Both the position numbers and the translations under genes were made by a program. 64,000 bases of DNA from Granulicella sp. (GTDB taxonomy: Bacteria > Acidobacteriota > Terriglobia > Terriglobales > Acidobacteriaceae), in the NCBI GenBank assembly GCA_027450185.1, contig DAIDKF010000005.1:304-64303 (forward strand), in the 5' to 3' direction. Shown here in pieces: positions 44,411-56,928 of this stretch. A model generated the notes under the pieces. That model had not been told where the DNA came from, did no database searches, and saw only the letters and a program-made list of their open reading frames with translations. Within the stretch, counting starts at the first letter, position 1; every line of letters starts with the position of its first letter.

Positions 44411-46519
44411 ATGTCTGCACTGTGTACGATGATTGGCAGGAGTTTCTCACTAGTGATTAAGCTGCCGCGTGTCGCTGCTCCCGTCCTGGCGCTTGTTTTC
44501 GCCGCCTCTGTGTGCCTCGCTCAGCAACCCGCGCCGCAGAGTGCGCCGCAGCCCTTGCAGGCGATGCCGTATACGCCGTCGCTCGACCTTGCCAGCCTGG
44601 ACCGCAGCGTGGGGCCCTGCGTGAACTTTTACAAGTACGCCTGCGGAGGCTGGCAGAAGCGTAACCCGATTCCGTCCGACCAGGCGGGCTGGGACGTCTA
44701 CTCGAAGCTGGCCAATGAGAACCAGCAGTTTCTATGGGGCATTCTGGAGCAGGACGCGAAGGCGAAGGATCGTACGCCGGTGCAGCAGAAGGTGGGCGAC
44801 TACTTCGCGGCGTGCATGAACACATCGGCGATCAACGCCGCTGGGGATAAGCCGATCCAGCCGGCGCTGGCGCGCATTGACGCGCTCGCCACCCGGCCTG
44901 AGCTGTTCGCCGCCATTGGCACGCTGCATCGCGATGACCCGGGCAACTTCTTCTTCCGCTCCGGCACGACGCAGGATGCAGTGGACTCTTCGACGGTGAT
45001 CGTGGAACTGGATGCCGGCGGGCTCGGCCTGCCAGACCGCGATTACTACCTCAAGAGTGATGCGCGCAGTGTCAAGCTACGCGAACAGTATGCCGCGTAT
45101 ATTGCGCAGTTGCTGGCACTCAGTGGCGAGACATCTGCGCAGGCCGGCGCCGACGCGGCCAGCATCCTGCACATCGAGACGGCGCTCGCCAAAGCGTCGC
45201 TCACCCGTGTCCAGGAGCGTGATCCGCATAACCTGTATCACATGATGCCGGTGGCGGAGGTCGAGAAACTCACGCCCGCGATCGACTGGTCTGCGTACTT
45301 GGCCGAGCAGGGAGCGCACGATGTCACCAGGCTCAACGTGTCGCAGCCGGCGTTTCTCAAGGCCATGCAGTCTGAACTTGCGACGGAAGATGTGGCTGCG
45401 TTGCGCGCGTACCTGCGGTTTCATTTGTTAAGCGCCTCGGCGCCGTATCTTGCACATCCCTTTGAGCAGGCCAACTTCGATTTTTACTCCACCACGTTGC
45501 GCGGCGTCCCGGCGATGCCGCCGCGGTGGAAGACGTGCACCCGTGCCGTCGATCGCAACCTTGGCGAGGCGCTGGGCCAGGAGTTTGTCGCGCGTACGTT
45601 CTCGGCCGACATGAAGGCCCGCACTCAACTCATGACCGAACAGATTGAGACTGCGATGCAGCAGGAGATTGAGAATCTTGGCTGGATGAGTCCGGCGACC
45701 AAGGCAGAGGCGCTGCGCAAGCTGCATGCGATCCGCAACAAGATCGGATACCCCGACCACTGGCGCGACTACACCGCACTTGAGGTGACGCCTGGCGACT
45801 ACTTTGGTGACGTCGATCGAGCGTATCGCTTCGAGCAGGCATACGAGTGGAACAAGCTGGGCAAGCCGGTGAACCGCGACGAATGGGGCATGACGCCGCC
45901 TACCGTGGACGCCTATTTCGATCCGCAGATGAACGACATCAACTTCCCGGCTGGCGTGTTGCAGCCACCGCTCTATGATCCCAGGCTGGATGACGCGCCG
46001 AACTATGGGAACACGGGCGCGACGATCGGTCACGAGCTTACGCACGCCTTCGATGATGAGGGACGGCAGTTCGACTCCAAGGGCGACCTGCGCGACTGGT
46101 GGACGCCCGAGGATGCGAAGGGCTTCGAGAAGCGTATCAACTGCGTGCGCGACCAGTACGCTGGCTTCACCATCGTCGACGACATTCACATCAACTCCAG
46201 GCTGACCAGCGGAGAGGATGTGGCGGACCTGGGCGGAACGCTGCTGGCTTACATTGCGTGGAAGCACCAGACTGCGGGTGAGCATCTGCCGGATGTCGAT
46301 GGCTTCACGCCTGACCAGAGGTTCTTCGTGGGCATGGCGCAGTGGGCCTGCTCCAACGAGCGTGCGCAGAACGAGCGCGTGCAGGCGGCCACCGACCCAC
46401 ACTCGCCGCCCGTCGCGCGCATCAACGGTGTGGTGTCGAATCTGCCGGAGTTCCAGAAGGCCTTCGGTTGCAAGGCCGGGCAGCCGATGGTGCATACGCC
46501 TGCCTGCAAGGTGTGGTAG
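44411..46519 (+). CDS. M13-family (neprilysin/PepO-like) zinc metallopeptidase
   Basis: This 702-residue peptidase has a signal segment (VAAPVLALVFAASVCLAQ) and is expected in the periplasm or outside the cell. The mature start LDRSVGPCVNFYKYACGGWQKRNPIP is the classic M13 N-terminus. The zinc site is TIGHELTHAFDDEGRQFD, with histidines 541 and 545, and the third ligand is in SGEDVADLGG about 60 residues later. The ending DPHSPPVARINGVVSNLPEFQKAFGC and C-terminal W match the family, as does the length of about 700. Start is ATG 44411; ATG 44429 is also possible. It starts 97 bases after tRNA-Leu. Such enzymes cleave small peptides; the substrate here is unknown. Confidence 0.95.
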   Translation: MSALCTMIGRSFSLVIKLPRVAAPVLALVFAASVCLAQQPAPQSAPQPLQAMPYTPSLDLASLDRSVGPCVNFYKYACGGWQKRNPIPSDQAGWDVYSKLANENQQFLWGILEQDAKAKDRTPVQQKVGDYFAACMNTSAINAAGDKPIQPALARIDALATRPELFAAIGTLHRDDPGNFFFRSGTTQDAVDSSTVIVELDAGGLGLPDRDYYLKSDARSVKLREQYAAYIAQLLALSGETSAQAGADAASILHIETALAKASLTRVQERDPHNLYHMMPVAEVEKLTPAIDWSAYLAEQGAHDVTRLNVSQPAFLKAMQSELATEDVAALRAYLRFHLLSASAPYLAHPFEQANFDFYSTTLRGVPAMPPRWKTCTRAVDRNLGEALGQEFVARTFSADMKARTQLMTEQIETAMQQEIENLGWMSPATKAEALRKLHAIRNKIGYPDHWRDYTALEVTPGDYFGDVDRAYRFEQAYEWNKLGKPVNRDEWGMTPPTVDAYFDPQMNDINFPAGVLQPPLYDPRLDDAPNYGNTGATIGHELTHAFDDEGRQFDSKGDLRDWWTPEDAKGFEKRINCVRDQYAGFTIVDDIHINSRLTSGEDVADLGGTLLAYIAWKHQTAGEHLPDVDGFTPDQRFFVGMAQWACSNERAQNERVQAATDPHSPPVARINGVVSNLPEFQKAFGCKAGQPMVHTPACKVW

Positions 46520-46663
46520 GCCGTGCAGAGGGTTGGTACAGGTGATTGGGTGTGAGCGCAGTCGCCATTCTATGATCGCAGTGGGCGCTTCCGATGTAGA
46601 CTGGCAGCGCTTCACCGTAGCGCATCCTAAATCTTGCCTAAATTCCCGATTATCGGAGGTATC

Positions 46664-47419
46664 ATGCAGGTCTCTCTTCAGAAGCGCTGTATTGCTGAGT
46701 TTTTCGGCACGTTCTGGCTGGTCTTCGGAGGCTGCGGCGCAGCTCTCTTTGCGGCTGCATTTCCTTCGCTTGGTATCGGATTCCTCGGCGTCGCGTTTGC
46801 GTTTGGCCTGACGGTGCTGACGATGGCCTACGCCATTGGACACATCTCGGGCTGCCATCTGAACCCGGCAGTTACGCTGGGTCTGGTGGCTGGCAGGCGC
46901 TTTCCGGCCCGGGAGATTCTGCCATACTGGATCGCACAGGTGGTGGGTGCAATGGCCGCTGCGGGCGTACTGTATCTGATCTTCACTGGCCGCGACACCT
47001 GGACCGTGGGAGGCTTCGCTTCGAATGGATACGGTGCGCTGCACTCGCCTGGCGGCTACAGCATGGTTGCGTGCCTGGTTGCGGAGATGCTGCTGACTTT
47101 CTTCTTCCTGATGGTCATCCTCGGTGCGACGGACGAGCGTGCTGCCAAGGGGCTGGCTCCGGTCGCTATCGGACTCTGCCTCACGCTGATCCACCTGATC
47201 AGCATCCCGATTACGAATACGTCGGTAAACCCGGCTCGATCGACCGGCCCGGCTATCGTCGTCGCGGCCAGCGGAGACATGTGGGCGGTGCAGCAGTTAT
47301 GGCTTTTCTGGGTGGCTCCGCTGGTTGGCGCGTTGCTGGCAGGACTGTTCTACAACGCCGTTCTGGCTGAGCACCAGCCGCCCCCGGTGGCAGAGAAACC
47401 CATCACGTACTCGGCCTGA
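46664..47419 (+). CDS. aqpZ: Aquaporin Z-like water channel
   Basis: This is an inner-membrane aquaporin of 251 residues with six membrane helices and the two half-helix signatures HLNPAVTLG and [12 protein letters not shown]. The N-terminus [21 protein letters not shown] is typical of AqpZ. The residues near the filter (RSTGPA with arginine after NPA) favour a water-selective pore over a glycerol channel. ATG 46664 has GGAGG five bases before it; the in-frame TTG at 46634 was rejected. A strong hairpin follows the gene. Confidence 0.95.
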   Translation: MQVSLQKRCIAEFFGTFWLVFGGCGAALFAAAFPSLGIGFLGVAFAFGLTVLTMAYAIGHISGCHLNPAVTLGLVAGRRFPAREILPYWIAQVVGAMAAAGVLYLIFTGRDTWTVGGFASNGYGALHSPGGYSMVACLVAEMLLTFFFLMVILGATDERAAKGLAPVAIGLCLTLIHLISIPITNTSVNPARSTGPAIVVAASGDMWAVQQLWLFWVAPLVGALLAGLFYNAVLAEHQPPPVAEKPITYSA

Positions 47420-47440
47420 TCGCCGAAGCGAATTGCGGCT

Positions 47441-47479
47441 GGCAAAGGCCCCGAAACTACACGTTCCGGGGCCTTTGCC
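47441..47479 (+). terminator. Hairpin terminator after aqpZ
   Basis: A perfect 13-base stem (GGCAAAGGCCCCG with CGGGGCCTTTGCC) with a 13-base loop lies 22 bases after the stop codon. It has no following T-run, so termination would rest on the very stable stem. Confidence 0.7.
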
Positions 47480-47631
47480 ATGGCCACGTTCGGGCCTCGC
47501 GCGAGGTGCCTGCCGGGGCTCGTTCCGGGGGTGAAAGCGGGCTCCAGACGTGCTATACTTGGGAGTCGGGAAAACTCGCCAATCGCCAGTCTTTTCAAGG
47601 GTTTTTGCCCCTCTTCCCGGCCCTAGCCTGA

Positions 47632-50340
<2,709 letters not shown>

Positions 50341-50855
50341 TGGTTGAGTGTCTTGCAGGCTTGGTGTGCAAGTTTGCAGAAGAGTTCTCCCGCTGCGGTA
50401 GTGAGTCGGTTTGAGCCTGGCAGAACAGGTTCATCAACTCTTCATCGTCCACTCTGAGCGCAATGGGCATACGCGGCATGATCGCCACCATGACCCACTA
50501 GGCGGCCGCCGATGCCGAGATCTTCCTCGCATACCTCGACCATGTCCTCTGTCCACAGCCTCAGCCCGGGCACGCGGTGGTCATGCACAACCTCAGTGCG
50601 CACAAGGTTGCCGGCGCGCACAAACGGATCGAAGCCGTTGGAGCATCGCTGCTCTATCATCCACCTTACGCGCCCGATCTCAACCGCGGAACCAGACCAT
50701 CACAGAACTGTTCTTTGCCATCCTCTGCACATGCAGTGGCCAAGGCAACGCCAGCGGGCTGTGCGCAGAGCCGCGCCTCGCTCGGGAGGGCGGTGATTCG
50801 GGCAGCGGGTTGATACGATGAGGGGGAATGACTTTGCTCAGGCCGGGTGGTCGTA
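50341..50855. other. Intergenic region holding an IS630-type relic
   Basis: This 515-base region follows gyrB. It has a short hairpin CTTGCA/TGCAAG at 50352-50372 that may be a weak gyrB terminator, the transposase remnant at 50461-50693, and a stretch to 50855 in which only the flippase upstream region could be recognised. Confidence 0.5.
50461..50693 (+). pseudogene. IS630-family transposase remnant
   Basis: One frame encodes an internal piece of an IS630-type DDE transposase: GMIATMTH, an in-frame TAG at about 50497, then AAADAEIFLAYLDHVLCPQ, VVMHNLSAHKVAG, and GASLLYHPPYAPDLN. Working copies have VVMDNLSAHK with a catalytic aspartate, here histidine, and continue NPIE after PDLN, which is lost here. 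Both ends of the gene are missing and no terminal repeats were found. It is a decayed fragment. Confidence 0.82.
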
Positions 50856-52277
50856 ATGGATGATCGGACGAAACGGCGGCTGTTTATTGGGTTCGCTACG
50901 ACGCTGGTGAGCAAGGCTGCGTCGACCGTGATCCAACTGGTGCAGGTGCCGGTGCTGATGCACTTCTGGGGCGTGACGACCTATGGCGTCTGGATGGTGT
51001 TGACCGGGCTGCCGACGTATCTGAGCTTTTCGAATGCTGGATTCGGCCAGGTTGCGGGCAATGACATGACGATGCTCATGGCGCGCAAGGAACAGGATGC
51101 CGCGCTGGGAGTGTTCCAGAGTTGCTGGTGGTGGATCACGCTGGTCATGGGGTTGACGGGTGCGGCGATGTCTGTGGCGCTGTGGTTGCTGCCGATGGGC
51201 CGGCTGCTGAACATCAGCGCAATCAGTGAGCGGGATGTGAGCTGGGTGCTGTTCTGGCTGGGGCTGGCGGTGCTGTTTGGGCAGTTGGAGCTGCTGCTGC
51301 AGTCGGCGTATCGATGCATTGCGCGCTACTCGTATGGAAATTTTTTGAAGAGCGGGCTGTCGCTGGCTGCGTTTGGCGCACAACTGGTGCCGGTGATGAT
51401 GGGGTATGGGCCGCGCACTACGGCGATGGTGTTTGCGCTGGCCAACATTACGGTCACGCTGATCCTGTGCGTGATGGTGAAGCGGGATATTCCGTGGATC
51501 AGTTATGGGTGGGGGCACGCGTCGTTCAAGGAGATCAAGCGGCTGACCCGGCCATCGCTGGCGTTCATGGGATTCCCGCTCGGCAATGCGTTCAATATCC
51601 AGGGGTCGCAGATGGCGGTGAACTATGCGCTGGGCGCGAGGGCGGTGGCGGTGTTTGCGACGGCAAGAACGGTGTCGCGGCTGGCGCTTCAGGCGGTGGA
51701 GATGGTGAAGAATACGGTTTGGCCGGAGCTTTCGATCGCGTTTGGCGCTGGCAATATGGACGTGGTGCGGACGCTGCACCGGAGGGCGTGCCAGATCGCG
51801 CTGTTCATGAGCCTGAGCGTGGTGGCGATTGTGGCGACACTGGGGCCAACGTTCCTGCATAAGTGGACGCTGGGAAAGGTGCCCTCGAGCCCCGGGCTGG
51901 TGGGACTGCTGCTGGTGGTGGTGGTGTTTTATTCGCTATGGTCGACCAGCTCGACGCTGGTGGCGGCGATCAATCTGCATGAGCGGCTGGCCACGGTGTA
52001 CTCGATGGCGACCGGCGTAACGGTGGTGGTGACGTACTTTGCCGCGCGCAGGTTCGGACTGTTTGGGGCCGCCGGGTCGCTGCTGCTGAGCGAGATGATC
52101 ATGGACGCATATGTGCTGCCCGCGTCGCTGAAGATTGCGCATGATTCGTGGGGAGGATTTTTGCGCGCGATGGCGCACTATCCGCACTCGCTGCGGCCGA
52201 AGGAGTTGCGGAAGCGGCTGCGGAAGAGGACGCGGGAGGTGGAGGCGGCGCTGGAGGAGTCGGGGACGGAGATTTAG
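50856..52277 (+). CDS. Polysaccharide flippase of the MOP superfamily (Wzx/MATE-like)
   Basis: This 473-residue membrane protein has about 12-14 helices and the layout of lipid-linked oligosaccharide flippases. The start, FIGFATTLVSKAASTVIQLVQVPVLMHFWGVTTYGVWMVLTG, contains the conserved first two helices of that family (LxVPLLLxxLGxExYGLW type). Further helices include ITLVMGLTGAAMSVALWLLP, LFWLGLAVLFGQ and GLVGLLLVVVVFYSLWSTSSTLVAAIN. The C-terminal tail (about 40 residues) is basic/acidic and cytoplasmic. ATG 50856 is preferred, with GTG 50847 also in frame. No glycosyltransferase genes are adjacent, so the transported glycan cannot be named. Confidence 0.85.
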   Translation: MDDRTKRRLFIGFATTLVSKAASTVIQLVQVPVLMHFWGVTTYGVWMVLTGLPTYLSFSNAGFGQVAGNDMTMLMARKEQDAALGVFQSCWWWITLVMGLTGAAMSVALWLLPMGRLLNISAISERDVSWVLFWLGLAVLFGQLELLLQSAYRCIARYSYGNFLKSGLSLAAFGAQLVPVMMGYGPRTTAMVFALANITVTLILCVMVKRDIPWISYGWGHASFKEIKRLTRPSLAFMGFPLGNAFNIQGSQMAVNYALGARAVAVFATARTVSRLALQAVEMVKNTVWPELSIAFGAGNMDVVRTLHRRACQIALFMSLSVVAIVATLGPTFLHKWTLGKVPSSPGLVGLLLVVVVFYSLWSTSSTLVAAINLHERLATVYSMATGVTVVVTYFAARRFGLFGAAGSLLLSEMIMDAYVLPASLKIAHDSWGGFLRAMAHYPHSLRPKELRKRLRKRTREVEAALEESGTEI

Positions 52278-52330
52278 AGCTGTGGGCTGGCGGGGAGAGC
52301 GCCCGTTGGCTGGCGCAAACAAGGTCCACC

Positions 52331-52355
52331 ATCGCGACGATGAAGCGGTCGCGAT
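52331..52355. terminator. Possible shared terminator hairpin
   Basis: An 8-base stem ATCGCGAC/GTCGCGAT with a 9-base loop lies between the convergent flippase and acyl-CoA dehydrogenase genes. There is no T-run on either side. Confidence 0.4.
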
Positions 52356-52402
52356 GATGGAGCACTCGGGCTCTGTGCGGAGGCCGCGTGTTGGTAGCGT
52401 GG

Positions 52403-53599
52403 TTAGTAGGCGGCGATGCCGGTGATGCTTTGGCCGACGATGAGGGTGTGGATGTCCTGGGTGCCTTCGTAGGTCTTTACAGACTCCAGGTTCATCATGT
52501 GGCGCATGATCGGGTAGTCGTCGGCGATGCCGTTGGCGCCAAGAATGTCGCGGGAGATGCGGGCGCATTCGAGGGCCATCCAGACGTTGTTCCGCTTGGC
52601 CATGGAGATGTGCTGGAAGCCGGCTTTGCCCTTGTCCTTCAGGCGGCCTACCTGCAGCACCAGGAGCTGCGCCTTGGTGATCTCGGTGATCATCCAGGCG
52701 AGTTTCTCCTGGACGAGCTGGTGGCTGGCGATGGGCTGATTGCGGAACTGCTTGCGCTGCTTGGCGTACTGGAGCGCGGTGTCATAGCAGGCCATGGCCG
52801 CGCCGACGGCTCCCCAGGCAATGCCGTAGCGGGCCTGGCTCAGGCATTCCAGCGGGGACTTAAGGCCATCGGAGCCGGGCAGGAGGTTGGACGCGGGGAT
52901 GCGCACGTTCTGCAGCGAGAGGCCGGAGGTGACCGAGGCGCGCAGGGACCACTTGCCGTGGACATCCTGCGCGGAGAAGCCGGGGCGGTCGGTTTCTACC
53001 AGAAAGCCGCGGATTCTGGGCTCTTTGCCCGCCTCGGCGGAGGGATCTTCCAGCTTGGCCCAGATCACGGCGACGTGGGCCAGGGTGCCGGAGGTGATCC
53101 ACATCTTTTCTCCGTTAAGTATGTAGTCGTCGCCGTCTTTGCGGGCGCGGGTGCGCATGCCGCTGGGGTTGGAGCCGAAGTCGGGTTCGGTCAGACCGAA
53201 GCAGCCGATCTTTTCGCCGGTGGCGAGCTTGGGCAGCCAGTGGGATTTCTGCTCGTCGGAGCCGAAGGCGTGGATGGGATACATGACCAGCGCAGACTGT
53301 ACGCTGGCGAAGCTGCGAATGCCGGAGTCGCCGCGCTCTAGTTCCTGATAGACGAGGCCCGCCTCAACATTGTTCATGCCGGCGCAGCCGTAGTCCGGGA
53401 GGGTGGCTCCGAAGAGGCCCAGCTCGCCCATGGGGCGGATCAGCTCGGTGGGGTAGCGGGCGTCGCGGTTGCACTGCTCGATGATGGGGATGAGTTTGTC
53501 TTCGATGAAGGAGCGGGTGTTGGTGCGGACCAGAATCTCGTCTTCAGAGAGAAGGGAGTCGAACTCGATGAAATCAACGCCTTGATATTTGAATGCCAT
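52403..53599 (-). CDS. gcdH: Glutaryl-CoA dehydrogenase-like acyl-CoA dehydrogenase
   Basis: This 398-residue flavoprotein of the acyl-CoA dehydrogenase family most resembles glutaryl-CoA dehydrogenase, which converts glutaryl-CoA to crotonyl-CoA in lysine, tryptophan and glutarate breakdown. It has DYGCAGMNNVEAGLVYQELERGDSG (partly), the FAD-binding CFGLTEPDFGSNP, the WITSGTLAHVAVIWAK block, RYGIAWGAVGAAMAC and the C-terminal TYEGTQDIHTLIVGQSITGIAAY, where the glutamate is the catalytic base. ATG 53599 begins the family-like sequence; the longer open frame to 54001 runs into the GH30 gene and was rejected. Related acyl-CoA dehydrogenases cannot be fully excluded. Confidence 0.9.
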   Translation of the reverse strand: MAFKYQGVDFIEFDSLLSEDEILVRTNTRSFIEDKLIPIIEQCNRDARYPTELIRPMGELGLFGATLPDYGCAGMNNVEAGLVYQELERGDSGIRSFASVQSALVMYPIHAFGSDEQKSHWLPKLATGEKIGCFGLTEPDFGSNPSGMRTRARKDGDDYILNGEKMWITSGTLAHVAVIWAKLEDPSAEAGKEPRIRGFLVETDRPGFSAQDVHGKWSLRASVTSGLSLQNVRIPASNLLPGSDGLKSPLECLSQARYGIAWGAVGAAMACYDTALQYAKQRKQFRNQPIASHQLVQEKLAWMITEITKAQLLVLQVGRLKDKGKAGFQHISMAKRNNVWMALECARISRDILGANGIADDYPIMRHMMNLESVKTYEGTQDIHTLIVGQSITGIAAY

Positions 53600-53661
53600 A
53601 GCCAACTTAGTGTAGATGACGCGATCAATGCATGTCGCGCGATTAGCGGATGTTGCGAGGG

Positions 53662-55068
53662 CTACCAGACATAGGTGCCCACGGAGCCCGCGTTGAGGGA
53701 TGTGGAGAAGTGCCTGGTACCGGCTCGGACGTCGAAGGCCTGCGTGCTGCCGGTGATGTTGGAGACGATCAGGACCCTCTGGCCGGTGGGGGTGCGGAAG
53801 GCTACGTTGGGCAGGGTGTCGAGGTCGTTGGAGGCGATGCGGACGGAGTTGGGCGGAACGAATTTGGAGACGACCGCGAGCGTGTAATAGGCGACGTTGC
53901 GGCGGACGTGGTTGCCGTCCAGGGTGAGTGCTCCGGAGCAGTCGGTGCAGCCGCCGTTGTTGGTGTGGGGGCCGTTGTCGGGGTCCGCGGCGAGATTCCA
54001 TAGCAGAATGTTCTTGCTCCAGTTGCGGCTGACGCCGACGATGACGCGGGCGACGGCTTCGGTAATGTGCAGAGGCGCGTCGTTGTCAGGCTGGGTAATG
54101 GACTGCTCGGTGAAGTAGATGTTCTTGTTGGGGAAGGCGTTGTGAACCTCGGTCATCGCGTCCACGGCGCCGCCGTAGAGGTGAAAGCCGGAGCCGGCCA
54201 CGTACTGGGCGGCAGCGGGGTCGCGGAGGATGGAGAGCGGATAGAGGGGGTGGTCGAGGTTGTGGTCGTAGAGAACGATTCCCGTGTGGATGCCGGCCTT
54301 GCGAAAGTCGGGCCCCAGGTCGTCTTTGATGAAGATGTCCTGCTCGGGAGAGAGCATGAGTATGCTGGGAGTGTTCTTTTCGTTGAGGGGCTCGTTCTGG
54401 ATGGTCAGGGTGTCGATGGGGATGCCTTCAGCCTTCATGCCCTGCACGTATCTGGTCAGGTAGTTGGCGTAGGCGGAGAAGTATTTGGGCAGCAGAACTC
54501 CGCCCTGAGCGACGCCGGTCGTCTTCATCCAGAGAGGAGCGGACCAGGGGGACGCCAGGGTCTTGATGTGGGGATCGATGGCCAGAATCTGATGCATCAC
54601 CGGGATGACGGTGTCGTGGTCGGGAGAGAGAGAGAAGTGGGCCATCGGCACGTCGGTCTCGCCGGGACCGACGTCGTCGTAGGAGTAGACGCTGGCGTTC
54701 ATGTCCGACGCGCCGACGGTGAGGCGAAGGTAACTCACTCCGATGCCGTCGCCGGTGCGGGTGAAGAGTTCGTGCAGCAAGGCGTCGCGCCGGGCGGGAT
54801 CCATCTGCATGAGGAGTTGAGCGCTGCCGCTGGTGAGCGCGAACCCGAAGCCGTCCATCGTCTGATAGGTCTTGGCTGCGTTGACATCGATGGTCTGCGT
54901 TGCCGTGGTGGGCGAGGTCGCGAAGGGAATGGGCGCCTGCAGTTGCAGCAGAGCGGAACGATCCGAGGTGGTCAGATAGAGGGAGACGTTGTGCGGGGCG
55001 GCGGTTTGCGCTGGAGCGGAGAGGGTGCTGCAGGCAAGGAGAAGAGCAAGGAGGGCGCAGACTTTCAT
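53662..55068 (-). CDS. Exported GH30-family glycosidase (glucosylceramidase-like)
   Basis: This 468-residue protein has a signal peptide (KVCALLALLLACSTLSAPAQ) and is predicted to act outside the cytoplasm on beta-linked glucosyl or xylosyl substrates. The barrel begins TYQTMDGFGFALTSGSAQLL, and YLRLTVGASDMNASVYSYDD and KTLASPWSAPLWMKT are characteristic GH30 blocks. The acid/base is in LTIQNEPLNEKN (near residue 225) and the nucleophile in IYFTEQSI (near 320). The C-terminal beta-sandwich ends in the last 90 residues. ATG 55068 has AGGAG upstream. A LacI-type palindrome lies 58 bases upstream, suggesting sugar-responsive control. Confidence 0.9.
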   Translation of the reverse strand: MKVCALLALLLACSTLSAPAQTAAPHNVSLYLTTSDRSALLQLQAPIPFATSPTTATQTIDVNAAKTYQTMDGFGFALTSGSAQLLMQMDPARRDALLHELFTRTGDGIGVSYLRLTVGASDMNASVYSYDDVGPGETDVPMAHFSLSPDHDTVIPVMHQILAIDPHIKTLASPWSAPLWMKTTGVAQGGVLLPKYFSAYANYLTRYVQGMKAEGIPIDTLTIQNEPLNEKNTPSILMLSPEQDIFIKDDLGPDFRKAGIHTGIVLYDHNLDHPLYPLSILRDPAAAQYVAGSGFHLYGGAVDAMTEVHNAFPNKNIYFTEQSITQPDNDAPLHITEAVARVIVGVSRNWSKNILLWNLAADPDNGPHTNNGGCTDCSGALTLDGNHVRRNVAYYTLAVVSKFVPPNSVRIASNDLDTLPNVAFRTPTGQRVLIVSNITGSTQAFDVRAGTRHFSTSLNAGSVGTYVW

Positions 55069-55382
55069 CGGGGGAGATCTCCTGGGGCACGGGGGGAACA
55101 GCGAAGTGTGAGCGTCGACCATTCTAGACAAGCGTTTGTCTGATAAGCAAGAGCATGGAACAGGAAAATTGGCTGATGCTGCGCCTGGATGCGGCGCGCA
55201 GGGTGCGGAGTTTGGCGGGCAAGCAACAGATGGTGTCCGAATACTCGTTTATCGCACGGGGCGTTCGATAAGTGAAGTGTCGCGGTAGTAGGATAGTGGG
55301 CGGATGAGAGAACGCGCCGACAGGGACATCGCGTTGCGTGCCACTGATCTCGATCGATAAATCTCTGGAGTCAATATCTATT
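55069..55382. other. Divergent intergenic region between GH30 and icd
   Basis: This 314-base region contains the candidate operator at 55126-55141 and the icd leader with GGAG near 55366. The remaining sequence shows no ORF or strong hexamer pair. Confidence 0.4.
55126..55141. promoter_or_regulatory. LacI-family-like operator upstream of the GH30 gene
   Basis: AGACAAGCGTTTGTCT is a near-perfect palindrome with a central CG and matches the AAnCGnTT core typical of LacI-family operators. One mismatch lies inside the core. It is located 58 bases before the GH30 start codon. Confidence 0.45.
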
Positions 55383-56783
55383 ATGCAGACCAGCTACAAC
55401 GGAATTCCAGTGCCGGCAGACGGCCAGCCCATTGAATACAGCAACGGCAAGTACACGGTGCCGGACCACCCGATCATTCCCTTCATCGAAGGCGACGGAA
55501 CCGGGCGCGACATCTGGAAGGCATCGCAGCGGGTGTTCGACGCGGCGGTGGAGAAGGCCTATGGCGGCAAGCGCTCGGTGAAGTGGTACGAGGTGCTGGC
55601 GGGCGAGAAGGCCTTTGCTCAGACCAGGAACTGGCTGCCGGACGATACGGTGAAGGCGACCATGGACTTCCGCGTGTCGATCAAGGGGCCGCTGACGACT
55701 CCGATTGGCGGCGGCATCCGCTCGCTGAACGTGGCGCTGCGCCAGTTGATGGACCTGTATCAGTGCATCCGCCCGGTGAAGTATTATGCCGGCGTGCCCA
55801 GCCCGGTGAAGCATCCGGAACTGATGAATATTGTGCTCTTCCGCGAGAATACGGAGGACATCTACGCGGGCATCGAGTTCCAGGAAGGAACTCCGGAGGC
55901 GGCGAAGATTCTCACGTTCCTGAACGACGACATGCTGAAGGGCACCAAGAAGAAGATCCGTCTGGACTCGGGCATTGGAATCAAGCCGATCTCCATTACC
56001 GGATCGAAGCGCCTGGTTCGTGCGGCGATTGCGTTTGCACTGAAGGAAGGCCGCAAGACGGTGACGATCGTGCACAAGGGCAACATCCAGAAGTTTACCG
56101 AGGGAGCGTTCCGCGAATGGGGCTACGAGGTTGCGGTGCAGGAGTTCCGCAATGAGATCGTGACCGAGCGCGAGAGCTGGATCCTGGGCAACCTGGAGTC
56201 GAATCCGAACCTGACCGCGGAGCAGAATGCGGAGATGATCGAGCCGGGCCTCAGCTTCGGATCGCAGGCGTTCCAGGATGCTGTGGTGAAAGAGGTTAAG
56301 GACACGATTGCCAGCATCGGCATCTCGCACGGCAACGGGCAGTGGAAGAAGAAGGTGCTGGTGAACGACCGCATTGCGGATTCGATCTTCCAGCAGATCA
56401 TCATTCGTCCGGCGGACTACAGCGTGCTGGCGACGACGAACCTGAACGGCGACTACATCTCGGATGCAGCGGCGGCGCAGGTCGGCGGTCTCGGGATTGC
56501 TCCGGGCGCGAACGTCGGCGACGGCTATGCGGTGTTCGAGGCGACGCATGGCACGGCTCCGAAGTATGCGGACCTGGATGTGATCAATCCGGGCTCGGTG
56601 ATTCTATCGGGCGTGATGATGTTCGACTTCCTGGGATGGAAGGAAGTTGCGCGGATGATCGAGTCGTCGATGGAGAAGACCATTGAGCAGAAGTATGTGA
56701 CGTATGACTTCGAGCGCCAGATGCCGGGCGCAACGAAGGTGAAGACGAGTGAGTTTGCGACTCGGATGATTCAGAACATGTAG
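55383..56783 (+). CDS. icd: NADP-dependent isocitrate dehydrogenase
   Basis: Icd oxidatively decarboxylates isocitrate to 2-oxoglutarate in the TCA cycle. The 466-residue protein has [14 protein letters not shown] at the nucleotide end, [24 protein letters not shown] (substrate loop with the regulatory serine), [37 protein letters not shown], the metal ligands in [28 protein letters not shown], and [18 protein letters not shown]. The last is followed by a tail with TYDFERQM, where lysine/tyrosine residues that favour NADP in E. coli Icd are expected. It is about 50 residues longer than the E. coli enzyme through a mid-protein insertion, as in some other phyla. Start is ATG 55383; the in-frame ATG at 55338 is less likely. 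Confidence 0.96.
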   Translation: MQTSYNGIPVPADGQPIEYSNGKYTVPDHPIIPFIEGDGTGRDIWKASQRVFDAAVEKAYGGKRSVKWYEVLAGEKAFAQTRNWLPDDTVKATMDFRVSIKGPLTTPIGGGIRSLNVALRQLMDLYQCIRPVKYYAGVPSPVKHPELMNIVLFRENTEDIYAGIEFQEGTPEAAKILTFLNDDMLKGTKKKIRLDSGIGIKPISITGSKRLVRAAIAFALKEGRKTVTIVHKGNIQKFTEGAFREWGYEVAVQEFRNEIVTERESWILGNLESNPNLTAEQNAEMIEPGLSFGSQAFQDAVVKEVKDTIASIGISHGNGQWKKKVLVNDRIADSIFQQIIIRPADYSVLATTNLNGDYISDAAAAQVGGLGIAPGANVGDGYAVFEATHGTAPKYADLDVINPGSVILSGVMMFDFLGWKEVARMIESSMEKTIEQKYVTYDFERQMPGATKVKTSEFATRMIQNM

Positions 56784-56806
56784 CAAACGGGCTTCGGCCA
56801 GTGAAG

Positions 56807-56850
56807 ACGCGCGTTCGGCGGTAGCACTCGTCGGGCGCGCGTTTGCTTTA
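56807..56850 (+). terminator. Possible terminator after icd
   Basis: ACGCGCG (56807-56813) pairs with CGCGCGT (56836-56842) around a 22-base loop, followed by TTGCTTTAA. An outer GCAAACG/CGTTTGC pairing can extend the structure. Confidence 0.45.
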
Positions 56851-56928
56851 ATGGGCGTGGGTTCGGGCCGTACTTCGCGCGCAATCGGCGGAGTGCGGCA
56901 CACGCTGGCGCGATGCAGGATACTGGTG

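Noticed and set aside
43893-44432. Plus-strand frame running through tRNA-Leu
   Set aside because: It reads straight through a clear tRNA gene and has no ribosome site or family match.
45428-47194. Minus-strand frame of 588 codons over the M13 peptidase and aqpZ
   Set aside because: It crosses two well-supported plus-strand genes and has no family motif.
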